DNA from: Pseudomonadota bacterium
GTDB lineage: Bacteria > Desulfobacterota > Desulfobacteria > Desulfobacterales > Desulfobacteraceae
Direction of reading: 5' to 3'
Assembly (NCBI GenBank): GCA_018812385.1
Contig: JAHJDU010000084.1
Location: forward strand, 1 to 8,905
DNA: 8,905 bases
Of the stretch, positions 1-6,294 are shown one piece after another. Position numbers and translations under genes: made by a program. The stretch's first letter is position 1; every line of letters begins with the position of its first letter. Under the pieces are notes generated by a model. That model was given only the letters and a program-made list of their open reading frames with translations. It ran no database searches and was not told the DNA's origin.

Positions 1-290
1 AATACCATATTGAAAATGCCAGGGGAATTGTTGGATTTATCACGCCGATCAGTTCTCATTTCTGCAGTGAGTGTAATCGTTTGAGACTGACATCAAGGGG
101 GACGTTACGTCCCTGTCTGTTAAATAACTATGAAAAAGATATTTTAAATCCGCTTCGAAATGGTGACTCTGACGACGAATTAAAACAAATCATTATTAAC
201 ACACTAACAAAAAAACCCGCCTTTCACGGGTTAACAGATCAGATCACAAAAGGCATACCGATCAGCCATATGACGTCCATTGGCGGATAA
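1..290 (+). CDS. moaA: GTP 3',8-cyclase MoaA, C-terminal part (5' end outside window)
   Basis: This is the C-terminal 95 residues of MoaA, the radical SAM enzyme that, with MoaC, converts GTP to cyclic pyranopterin monophosphate in molybdenum cofactor synthesis. The reading frame is open from position 3 to the TAA at 288-290. The diagnostic sign is the second [4Fe-4S] cluster motif of MoaA, C-x2-C-x13-C, visible as fragment residues C21, C24 and C38 inside ITPISSHFCSECNRLRL, followed by TSRGTLRPCL. The protein ends in the Gly-Gly dipeptide typical of MoaA (MTSIGG), whose tail inserts into the active site in characterised enzymes. The N-terminal CxxxCxxC radical SAM motif lies outside the window. 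No other moa gene is visible, and the next gene downstream is convergent. The TTG at 81 is an internal codon, not a start. Confidence 0.95.
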   Translation, partial: YHIENARGIVGFITPISSHFCSECNRLRLTSRGTLRPCLLNNYEKDILNPLRNGDSDDELKQIIINTLTKKPAFHGLTDQITKGIPISHMTSIGG

Positions 291-302
291 TTATCGCCCC
301 TG

Positions 303-343
303 TCTTTTCTATTGTTTTAAAAAAAATATTAGAAAAGATTTTG
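303..343 (+). terminator. Candidate intrinsic terminator after moaA
   Basis: A 9-bp arm at 303-311 (TCTTTTCTA) pairs with 330-338 (TAGAAAAGA). After one mismatch the pairing continues for six more pairs (313-318 with 323-328, one of them G-T) around an AAAA loop. The + strand continues TTTTGTTT, so it would work best for moaA, which ends at 290. The stem is almost all A-T pairs and therefore weak. On the minus strand no T-run follows, so it is a poor terminator for the convergent permease gene. Confidence 0.45.
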
Positions 344-366
344 TTTAATATTTCCGGACCAGTGTG

Positions 367-1422
367 CTATAAATTATTTTTGTTTTGGAGCAGCCTGAAA
401 GCTTCCTTATTTGACCCCAGTAAAATAGACAGCCACTTTGTGGATTCCCGGCCGCTCAAAGCGATTTTTACCCCCATGGTTAAGGGAACGGAGAGCAGCA
501 TACCCACCGGGCCCAACACCCACCCCCAAAAAGCCAGAGATAAAAATACCACCAGGGCAGAAAGCCCAATCCCCTGGCCCATGACCTTGGGCTCAATCAC
601 ACTTCCCACCAGTATATTTACAATTAAAAAGCCCAGGGCGGCAATACCTGCAGCCAATGGTCCTAACTGAATGAGGGCAAGCAGGACAGCAGGAACAGCC
701 GCAATGATAGAACCGATATTGGGAATATAATTTAATAAAAAGGCAAATACACCCCACATGACTGGAAAATCCACTCCCTGAACTGCAAGCCAGATGAAAA
801 CCGCAATTCCTGTCCCAAGGCTGGTAAGTGTTTTTATTCCCAGATATTGGTTCACACCAGCAGTGATTTGCGCATATTTTTCAAGATCAGTATTTTTGTC
901 ATTTAAAATAGCACGCAATTTATTGGGGAACCCGGCAGCTTCTGAAAGAATAAAAATAAAGGTTAAAAATACAAAAAATGTATTGGTCAGAACACCTCCC
1001 ACCCCATTCAATGTGTTTGCCACAAGTTTAAGAATGCGGCTTGGATTCAATATTTCTGCAAGTTTGTCTATTTCAAGTTCAACACCATGCTTTGACAAAA
1101 GTTGTAAACTTTCAAAGGTTAAAATTTTTAACCTTTCCTGGTAAAAGGGAATATTGCCTGAAAAATCTGCTATTGATGAAGAAACAAGTGTCACCAAAAG
1201 CATTTGTATGGCGATCACACCAAACATCAGGATAAGGATTCCAAGTATGCCTGGGATGCCTTTTTTCTGCATCCAAAATAGCGGCGGTACACAAATAATG
1301 GATAAAAATACAGCCAGTAAAAAGGGTACCACCAACACTGCAGCGGCTTTCATTCCTGCAACAATAATGACAAATGCGGCAAATTTAACTATGGCACCAG
1401 GGCGATAAGACATGACTTCCAT
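367..1422 (-). CDS. AI-2E family transporter (PerM/TqsA-type membrane protein)
   Basis: A 351-residue integral inner-membrane protein of the AI-2E transporter family (formerly UPF0118, PerM). E. coli TqsA of this family exports autoinducer-2, while other members act in sodium/proton antiport, so the substrate cannot be told from sequence. Hydrophobic stretches lie near residues 10-46 (probably two helices), 56-82, 142-161, 203-219, 222-272 and 285-320. A polar region at about 85-140 follows the third helix. Family-typical C-terminal motifs are present: NYIPNIGSIIAAVPAV (231-246), IEPKVMGQGIGLS (276-288) and VLGPVGMLLSVPLT (302-315). Length is normal for the family. The ATG at 1420-1422 has an AAGG ten bases upstream; a second ATG at codon 4 is possible but lacks its own spaced site. 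The gene is convergent with moaA and divergent from the GGDEF gene. Confidence 0.9.
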   Translation of the reverse strand: MEVMSYRPGAIVKFAAFVIIVAGMKAAAVLVVPFLLAVFLSIICVPPLFWMQKKGIPGILGILILMFGVIAIQMLLVTLVSSSIADFSGNIPFYQERLKILTFESLQLLSKHGVELEIDKLAEILNPSRILKLVANTLNGVGGVLTNTFFVFLTFIFILSEAAGFPNKLRAILNDKNTDLEKYAQITAGVNQYLGIKTLTSLGTGIAVFIWLAVQGVDFPVMWGVFAFLLNYIPNIGSIIAAVPAVLLALIQLGPLAAGIAALGFLIVNILVGSVIEPKVMGQGIGLSALVVFLSLAFWGWVLGPVGMLLSVPLTMGVKIALSGRESTKWLSILLGSNKEAFRLLQNKNNL

Positions 1423-1458
1423 AATGATTAGACCTTTTATTATCTTTAATTCTAATCA

Positions 1459-1487
1459 CTTGTATTCAAAATCAATTACAAAGTCAA
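1459..1487 (-). promoter_or_regulatory. Candidate sigma70-type promoter for the AI-2E permease gene
   Basis: Read on the minus strand, a TTGACT -35 element (1482-1487, 5 of 6 consensus) is followed after exactly 17 bp by TACAAG (1459-1464, 4 of 6 for -10). It lies about 37 bp upstream of the permease start codon. The -10 match is weak and no expression data are available. Confidence 0.4.
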
Positions 1488-1538
1488 GAAAATGGGCACA
1501 AGTTGACAAATAATTAATAGTCAAAACCATGATTCATA

Positions 1539-1567
1539 TTGACTTTTTCTGCCATGCAACTTAAAAA
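1539..1567 (+). promoter_or_regulatory. Candidate sigma70-type promoter for the GGDEF gene
   Basis: On the + strand TTGACT (1539-1544) is followed after 17 bp by TAAAAA (1562-1567, 4 of 6 for a -10 box), which would give a leader of about 30 bases before the ATG at 1605. A perfect TTGACA at 1503-1508 is an alternative -35, but the best following hexamer, CATGAT at 1528-1533, sits at a poor 19-bp spacing. In this AT-rich spacer such matches are weak evidence. Confidence 0.3.
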
Positions 1568-1604
1568 AAAGGATTATTAAAACAATCAACATGCAACGGA
1601 AGCT

Positions 1605-2618
1605 ATGACAATTCCAAGTACAATTTTAGAACGTCTAAAACAAAACGAAATCATTGCCAGAAAATTTCATGAAATTGAAATCAGTATTTTGAGCATTTTA
1701 AATTTTCAGGATTTTATTGAAAAATTATTATTTGAAATCAGTTCTAAATTTTCTGTTCCCTATACATGGATCTCTATTATTGAGGAAAGCAATATTACAG
1801 AGTACCTTCATAATATTAGGAACTCAAAACTCTTAAAGGCATCCACGGCATTTATATCTGAAAAACAATTTTCAGATATCACCCAAAACAGCTTGAAACC
1901 GTTACTATCCAATAAAAATCTAAACAGATTCAATGCATTAATCCCCGAAGCAGCAGAATATGAAATTGGCTCCATTGCCATTGCGCCCATCACCATGGAT
2001 GGTACCATCGTGGGGAGTATTAACCAGGCGGACAAAAACGTTAACCGGTTTGAGCCGGGTATTGACACATCTTTATTGGAACAACTGGCGCTTAAGGCAT
2101 CCCTGTGTCTTTCCAATGTGACCGCACATGAGCAATTAAAATTTCTTGCTTTCCATGATCCTTTGACCAGGCTTTTAAACCGGGGGGTCATGGAACGAAT
2201 TCTTGAAAGAGAATTTCAACGGTCTAAACGGTATCACATTGACCTGGTCCTTCTTTTTCTGGACCTGGATGACTTTAAATCCATCAATGACACCTATGGC
2301 CATGACAATGGTGATAAAGCCTTATGTCATACCGCCGACTGCCTGAACAGCCTGAAAAGGGATTCTGATATTGTGGCTCGATTTGCCGGGGATGAATTTG
2401 TGGTTATTTTGCCTTCCACAAATAGACATCAAGCGGAAATATATATCAGCAGGGTGAAGCAAAAACTGGCAAGGAATCCTATTCCTGCAGACAACACAAG
2501 CTTTTACGTTAAACTAAGCCATGGACTTTCTTCAGTGTTTGAAAAAGGCATGGATTCATCTGCAATCCTTTTAAAGGAAGCAGACAAACGGCTTTATAAG
2601 GCAAAAAAAAATAAGTGA
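1605..2618 (+). CDS. GAF-like sensor domain plus GGDEF diguanylate cyclase
   Basis: A 337-residue, apparently cytoplasmic protein with no membrane segment or signal peptide. Residues about 20-175 resemble a GAF/DUF484-type sensor domain, with the pattern FHEIEISILSILNFQDF at its start and an IAPITMDGTIVGSIN strand pair at 126-140. Residues about 178-337 form a GGDEF domain with the usual landmarks: DPLTRLLNR (185-193), LDLDDFKSINDTYGH (219-233, metal and guanine contacts) and the signature AGDEF (261-265). The A in place of the first G is common in active cyclases. RDSD (252-255), five residues before the signature, fits the RxxD inhibitory I-site that binds product. The predicted reaction is 2 GTP to cyclic di-GMP, with feedback inhibition. 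The start is uncertain only because GGAAG lies just two bases before the ATG; the next in-frame ATG (codon 131) would destroy the sensor domain. No EAL domain is present, and the GAF ligand is unknown. Confidence 0.9.
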   Translation: MTIPSTILERLKQNEIIARKFHEIEISILSILNFQDFIEKLLFEISSKFSVPYTWISIIEESNITEYLHNIRNSKLLKASTAFISEKQFSDITQNSLKPLLSNKNLNRFNALIPEAAEYEIGSIAIAPITMDGTIVGSINQADKNVNRFEPGIDTSLLEQLALKASLCLSNVTAHEQLKFLAFHDPLTRLLNRGVMERILEREFQRSKRYHIDLVLLFLDLDDFKSINDTYGHDNGDKALCHTADCLNSLKRDSDIVARFAGDEFVVILPSTNRHQAEIYISRVKQKLARNPIPADNTSFYVKLSHGLSSVFEKGMDSSAILLKEADKRLYKAKKNK

Positions 2619-2621
2619 TTA

Positions 2622-3650
2622 TTAAAAGCCGGCTTCCAAATCCGCAATAAACCTGTCAACGGCCTCCTCTTTTGTGGCCCATGAAGTGACAAGCCTTATG
2701 GCTGCATGTTGATCATCCATATTTTCCCACACATAAAATCCATATTTTTTGCTCAAACGATTTATCATATCCTGTTTGAAAATGGGAAAAATCTGATTTG
2801 TAGCAGACTTGCTTAAGAATTGAAATCCCATTCTTTCAATACTTCGGGATAATTTCAACGCCATTGCATTGGCATGTTCTGCCAGCCTGAAAAAAAGATC
2901 ATCCTTAAACAATTCCACAAATTGAAGTCCAAATATCCTTGATTTTGCAAGTAAGGCTCCTTTTTGTTTTAAATGGAACCTGAAGTCTTCCTTTAAGCTG
3001 TCATTGATAATAATGACGGCTTCTCCCAGCATTGCCCCGTTTTTAGTACCGCCAATATAAAACACATCCACCAATTGAGATAATTGTGCCAGTGTCAGGT
3101 CATTGTCTTGTGAGCACAACGCACTGCCGATGCGGGCACCATCCAGGTACAAAAGCAATCCTTTCGATCTGCAAAAACTGGAAAGGGTTTCTAATTCATT
3201 TTTTTTGTAAAGGGTTCCAGTTTCAGTGGCATTTGAAATATAGACAAGTTTTGGTTTTACCATGTGCTCATCTGTGTGGGCATCCAGCACGGATTGAATA
3301 CTTTTGCAGGACAATTTTCCGTCTGAACTTTCAACCACGTTGATCTTATGTCCAGCATGTTCAATCGCACCGGCTTCATGGGTGTTAATATGACCTGTAA
3401 AGGCTGATATAACAGATTCATATGGTTTTAAAACCGATGGAATTACAATGGCATTGGTATGGGTTCCGCCGGAAACAAAATGGATATCCGCACTTGGATT
3501 TTTAATTTTGTGACGTAATAAACCGATTGCTTCCCTGCAATACCTATCTTCACCATACCCCTCATGCTGCTCCAGATTTGTCTGTTTTAATGCATCCAGG
3601 ATACGGGGATGTACCCCTTCAGTATAATCATTTTTAAAATTATAGCTCAT
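2622..3650 (-). CDS. PLP-dependent threonine aldolase / beta-eliminating lyase family protein
   Basis: A 342-residue fold-type I pyridoxal phosphate enzyme of the beta-eliminating lyase family, most like low-specificity L-threonine aldolase, which cleaves L-threonine or L-allo-threonine to glycine and acetaldehyde. Visible motifs, numbered from the chosen start, are EGYGED (30-35), FVSGGTHTNA (58-67, cofactor phosphate region), HINTHEAGAIE (87-97, with a His in the aromatic stacking region), LDGARIGSA (169-177, where Asp170 should bind the pyridine nitrogen) and YIGGTKNGAMLGEA (198-211, where Lys203 should be the Schiff-base lysine). Length is normal for the family. A GTG at 3657-3659 would add three residues, but it lies inside the AAGGG ribosome binding site, so the ATG at 3648-3650 is preferred. 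Stereospecificity cannot be assigned. The gene stands alone beyond the ribosomal operon terminator and converges with the GGDEF gene, leaving a 3-bp gap. Confidence 0.88.
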   Translation of the reverse strand: MSYNFKNDYTEGVHPRILDALKQTNLEQHEGYGEDRYCREAIGLLRHKIKNPSADIHFVSGGTHTNAIVIPSVLKPYESVISAFTGHINTHEAGAIEHAGHKINVVESSDGKLSCKSIQSVLDAHTDEHMVKPKLVYISNATETGTLYKKNELETLSSFCRSKGLLLYLDGARIGSALCSQDNDLTLAQLSQLVDVFYIGGTKNGAMLGEAVIIINDSLKEDFRFHLKQKGALLAKSRIFGLQFVELFKDDLFFRLAEHANAMALKLSRSIERMGFQFLSKSATNQIFPIFKQDMINRLSKKYGFYVWENMDDQHAAIRLVTSWATKEEAVDRFIADLEAGF

Positions 3651-3658
3651 GTGGACCA

Positions 3659-3663
3659 CCCTT
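3659..3663 (-). promoter_or_regulatory. Ribosome binding site that sets the aldolase start
   Basis: The minus strand reads AAGGG here, eight bases before the ATG at 3650. The same bases would overlap the alternative upstream GTG at 3659, so the ATG is the better start. Confidence 0.75.
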
Positions 3664-3665
3664 AT

Positions 3666-3704
3666 TTTAAAACCCGGTTACAAATCCTTTTGACCGGTTT
3701 TAAA
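3666..3704 (-). repeat. Inverted repeat in the aldolase 5' leader
   Basis: TTTAAAACCCGGT (3666-3678) and ACCGGTTTTAAA (3693-3704) are complementary except for one bulged base, with a 14-base loop. On the minus strand the structure ends two bases before the AAGGG ribosome binding site of the threonine aldolase gene. It could be an operator dyad, an mRNA hairpin affecting translation, or a backup terminator behind the rplQ terminator, since TTTT ends its downstream arm. The sequence alone does not decide. Confidence 0.5.
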
Positions 3705-3721
3705 GCCTGAAAAACAAACGC

Positions 3722-3757
3722 AAAAATCCCTGGCGTATTTTACCTGCCAGGGATTTT
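3722..3757 (-). terminator. Intrinsic terminator of the spc-alpha ribosomal operon
   Basis: A perfect 12-bp inverted repeat, AAAATCCCTGGC (3723-3734) and GCCAGGGATTTT (3746-3757), encloses an 11-base loop. On the minus strand the second arm ends in ATTTTTG, a proper T-run, 31 bases after the rplQ stop codon. The flanking A and T runs make the structure nearly symmetrical, so it could also stop + strand transcripts. It marks the end of the long ribosomal transcription unit. Confidence 0.9.
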
Positions 3758-3788
3758 AATGTTTTTATAATGGTTTAAGTTTAGAATA

Positions 3789-4145
3789 TCAATCGAAAAT
3801 CAATTCAATCTGGACCATGGGAGCAACATCCCCTTTTCTTGGGCCAAGTTTGATAATTCTTGTATAACCACCCTGTCTTGAATCAAACTTCTCTGATACT
3901 TCATTAAACAATGTATGGGCAACATCTTTCTCCCGAATAAACGCAAGAACTTGTCTTCTGGCGTGCAAATCACCTCTTTTTGCAAGGGTCACCATTTTAT
4001 CGGCTATCCCTCTTAACCCTTTTGCTTTTGCTTCGGTAGTTTTAATTTTATCATGTTTGAACAGAGAAGTTACCATGTTTCTGAACATAGCCTTTCTATG
4101 GCTTGAGGTTCTGTTTAATTTTAATACGGATTTTCTATGTTTCAT
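3789..4145 (-). CDS. rplQ: 50S ribosomal protein L17
   Basis: A 118-residue L17, a protein of the large subunit near the exit tunnel. The family N-terminus MKHRKSVLKLNRTSSHRKAM and the region MVTSLFKHDKIKTTEAKAK (24-42) are clear, as is the ending GGYTRIIKLGPRKGDVAPM (92-110). The reading frame is open further upstream, but the added residues do not belong to L17. The ATG at 4143-4145 is preceded by AAGGAG at nine bases. The start lies inside the end of rpoA, with an 11-bp overlap in a different frame, which suggests translational coupling. As in many bacteria, this is the last gene of the operon and a terminator follows. Confidence 0.97.
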   Translation of the reverse strand: MKHRKSVLKLNRTSSHRKAMFRNMVTSLFKHDKIKTTEAKAKGLRGIADKMVTLAKRGDLHARRQVLAFIREKDVAHTLFNEVSEKFDSRQGGYTRIIKLGPRKGDVAPMVQIELIFD

Positions 4146-5172
4146 GGACGAATTCTCCTTCCTGATTGTTCTCATCTTCTGGTGGTTCAAAACCTTCAAG
4201 GTCCATGCCAAGTGTAAGGTCCATGGAAGTAAGGACTTCCTTTATCTCATTTAAGGATTTTCGACCAAAATTTTTCGTTTTAAGCATTTCACTGTCTGTT
4301 TTTTGAACCAATTGATAAATGGTGTGGATCCTGGCGTTTTTCAAACAATTGGAACTTCTGACAGATAATTCCAGCTCATCCACAGATCTGTAAATATTCT
4401 CGTTAAATCCTTTATCCGCTTCATTTGAATTTGAATCAGCATGATCGGGTTCCATATCTTCATCAAAATTAATAAATGGATTCATTTGCTCTTTGAGAAT
4501 TTTTGCAGCATATGCAATCGAATTATCCGGCGTAACAGAACCATCGGTCCATACTTCAAGGGTGAGCTTGTCATAATCAGTCTTATGTCCAATTCTAGAC
4601 GTTCCTACAACATATTTCACGCGTTTAATAGGAGAAAACACACTATCAATCGGTATGGTTCCAATGGGTGAATCCTCATCCTTGTTAGCAGAAGCAAGAG
4701 CATAGCCTTTTCCGGTTTTAACAACCATGGTCATATTTAATATACCATTTTTGGAAAGTGTGGCAATATGCTGTTCCATGTTAAGGACTTCAACTCTGCC
4801 ATCCGGGCTAACGATATCTGCACCCGTGACTTCGCATTCACCCTTGACATTCAATGTTAATATTTTGTCCTCAATGTCATCAACCCTGAGTTTTAACTCT
4901 TTCAGGTTTAAGATGATTTCATAAACATCTTCTCTAACATCAGATATAACACTATATTCATGAAGCGCATCATCGAATTTAACGGATACTATAGCTGCGC
5001 CATAAATGGATGAAAGAATAATACGTCGCAGTGAGTTTCCGATAGTGATACCATATCCCCTTTCAAGGGGTTCACATACAAATTTACCATATGTTGAAGT
5101 TGTTGTAACATCAAGCTTTTCAGGCTTGATCATCTCTCGCCAGTTCACATATGCAAGTTTTTCAGATGACAT
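4135..5172 (-). CDS. rpoA: DNA-directed RNA polymerase alpha subunit
   Basis: A 345-residue alpha subunit, the dimer that scaffolds RNA polymerase assembly and contacts upstream promoter DNA and activators. The N-terminal domain (about 15-235) carries the signature GYGITIGNSLRRIILSS (39-55). A linker rich in Asp, Glu and Asn (about 236-260) joins it to the C-terminal domain (about 262-327). That domain contains VRSSNCLKNA (271-280), where R272, N275, C276, L277 and K278 correspond to the UP-element-binding residues around R265 in E. coli, and NFGRKSLNEIKEVL (301-314). The protein is somewhat longer than the E. coli subunit because of the linker and an acidic tail (327-345). The ATG is preceded by AGGAG at seven bases. 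It lies 46 bp after rpsD and overlaps rplQ by 11 bp. Confidence 0.98.
   Translation of the reverse strand: MSSEKLAYVNWREMIKPEKLDVTTTSTYGKFVCEPLERGYGITIGNSLRRIILSSIYGAAIVSVKFDDALHEYSVISDVREDVYEIILNLKELKLRVDDIEDKILTLNVKGECEVTGADIVSPDGRVEVLNMEQHIATLSKNGILNMTMVVKTGKGYALASANKDEDSPIGTIPIDSVFSPIKRVKYVVGTSRIGHKTDYDKLTLEVWTDGSVTPDNSIAYAAKILKEQMNPFINFDEDMEPDHADSNSNEADKGFNENIYRSVDELELSVRSSNCLKNARIHTIYQLVQKTDSEMLKTKNFGRKSLNEIKEVLTSMDLTLGMDLEGFEPPEDENNQEGEFVHET
4155..4160 (-). promoter_or_regulatory. rplQ ribosome binding site within rpoA
   Basis: AAGGAG on the minus strand, nine bases before the rplQ ATG. It is embedded in the codons for Glu-Gly-Glu near the rpoA C-terminus, so ribosomes finishing rpoA pass over the rplQ start. 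Confidence 0.8.
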
Positions 5173-5218
5173 TTATATCTCCTGAATAAATATTGGGATA
5201 AACCATATACTGGATTAC

Positions 5219-5845
5219 CTATTTTGAATAAAGCTCTACAATTAATTGTTCCTGGATAGGAAGCGTGATATCTTCACGAACCGGAACGCCAACAACTTCG
5301 CCTTTATAATCTTCTTTTTTTATTTCAAGCCATTGTGGAATACCGCGTCTTACAATGGCATCCAAAGAATCTGAAATAGTTTGAATTTTTTTACTTTTCT
5401 CGCGAAGTTCTATCACATCACCTTTATTAACCTGGTAAGACGGTATATTTACCTTTTTTCCATTTATAATGAAATGATTATGTCTTACAAAGTGTCTGCC
5501 CTGATTTCTGGAATTAACAAATCCCATTCTGAAAACAGTATTATCAAGGCGTGTTTCCAAAAGGCTTAAAAGATTTGTACCTGTAATTCCCTTTTGCCTA
5601 TCTGCCTTTTTAAAAGTAATCCTGAACTGTTTTTCTGAAATTCCATAAAGTCTTCTGACTTTCTGTTTTTCTCTGAGCTGAATTCCGTAATCAGATAATT
5701 TACTTCTTCTCTGCCCATGCTGTCCAGGGGGGTAGCCTCTTCTATCATAACTGCATTTATCTGAAAAGCACCTATCGCCTTTCAAAAAAAGCTTCATATT
5801 TTCGCGTCTGCATTGTCGGCAAACAGAACCTCTATAACGTGACAA
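5219..5845 (-). CDS. rpsD: 30S ribosomal protein S4, zinc-binding (C+) form, TTG start
   Basis: A 208-residue S4, a primary 16S rRNA-binding protein that starts 30S assembly; in E. coli it also represses the alpha operon. The N-terminal pattern VCRQCRRE plus KGDRCFSDKCSYDRR places four cysteines at 9, 12, 26 and 31, the zinc-binding C+ form. The S4 RNA-binding domain spans about 98-160, including NSRNQGRHFVRHNHFIINGK (111-130), and the protein ends IQEQLIVELYSK. The start codon is TTG at 5843-5845, preceded by AAGGAG at seven bases. No ATG fits the conserved N-terminus; the first internal Met is residue 17, past the first two cysteines. It lies 29 bp after rpsK and 46 bp before rpoA. Confidence 0.97.
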   Translation of the reverse strand: MSRYRGSVCRQCRRENMKLFLKGDRCFSDKCSYDRRGYPPGQHGQRRSKLSDYGIQLREKQKVRRLYGISEKQFRITFKKADRQKGITGTNLLSLLETRLDNTVFRMGFVNSRNQGRHFVRHNHFIINGKKVNIPSYQVNKGDVIELREKSKKIQTISDSLDAIVRRGIPQWLEIKKEDYKGEVVGVPVREDITLPIQEQLIVELYSK

Positions 5846-5852
5846 TGTTTTT

Positions 5853-5858
5853 CTCCTT
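5853..5858 (-). promoter_or_regulatory. Ribosome binding site for the TTG-started rpsD
   Basis: A consensus AAGGAG on the minus strand with a 7-base spacer to the TTG at 5845. The good site and spacing support the unusual start codon. Confidence 0.8.
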
Positions 5859-5874
5859 TATCAAACCGGTAAAC

Positions 5875-6270
5875 TTATACTCTTCTTCTTTTTGGCGGAC
5901 GGCATCCATTATGGGGAACCGGGGTAACATCTTTGATCATGGATATATTAAACCCAAGCGCATGCAATGCCCTTAAAGCGGATTCTCGACCAGGTCCGGG
6001 GCCTTTAACAAATACACCAACATTTTTCATGCCGTGTTCCATTGCTTTTGCACCTGCATCTTCTGCTACCAGCTTGGCAGCAAAAGGTGTGCTTTTCCTG
6101 GAGCCTTTAAATCCCTGGACTCCTGCGCTGGACCATGAAATAGTATTTCCATTTTCATCGGCAATCGTGACGATTGTATTATTAAAAGTAGATTGAATGT
6201 GCACAATTCCGGTAGAAATATTCTTTCGTACCCGTTTTTTGGATACAACTTTTTTAGACTTTTTTGCCAT
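5875..6270 (-). CDS. rpsK: 30S ribosomal protein S11
   Basis: A 131-residue S11 of the 30S platform, where it shapes the mRNA exit and E-site region. It has the usual basic N-terminus (KKSKKVVSKKRVRKN, 3-17), then GIVHIQSTFNNTIVTIAD (21-38), a Gly-rich GPGPGRESALRAL (90-102) and the highly conserved end DVTPVPHNGCRPPKRRRV (114-131). Asn121-Gly122 is the site equivalent to the isoaspartate modification reported for E. coli S11. The start is ATG at 6268-6270 with an AAGG ten bases upstream. It lies 24 bp after rpsM and 29 bp before rpsD. Confidence 0.98.
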   Translation of the reverse strand: MAKKSKKVVSKKRVRKNISTGIVHIQSTFNNTIVTIADENGNTISWSSAGVQGFKGSRKSTPFAAKLVAEDAGAKAMEHGMKNVGVFVKGPGPGRESALRALHALGFNISMIKDVTPVPHNGCRPPKRRRV

Positions 6271-6294
6271 AATTATTATACCTTTTGTATTATC

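Noticed and set aside
794..1144. + strand frame of 116 codons opposite the AI-2E permease gene
   Set aside because: It is antisense to a well-supported membrane protein, and its composition is what the reverse strand of hydrophobic codons produces.
1808..2191. 127-codon minus-strand frame inside the GGDEF gene
   Set aside because: The sense strand encodes a continuous GAF-GGDEF protein with all motifs; the antisense frame shows no domain pattern.
2626..2635. 10-bp palindrome AAGCCGGCTT at the convergent GGDEF/aldolase junction
   Set aside because: It has no loop and no T-run, and it is explained by the last aldolase codons (Ala-Gly-Phe), so it is not a credible terminator.
3651..3659. GTG start adding three residues to the threonine aldolase
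   Set aside because: The GTG overlaps the AAGGG ribosome binding site that correctly spaces the ATG at 3650.
3766..3771. Perfect TATAAT on the + strand between rplQ and its terminator
   Set aside because: No -35-like hexamer lies 16-18 bp upstream (the bases fall in the terminator arm), and it would only drive antisense RNA into rplQ.
4146..4211. Upstream extension of rplQ by 22 codons
   Set aside because: The extension overlaps rpoA further and does not resemble L17. The conserved MKHRK start at 4145 has AAGGAG at a proper distance.
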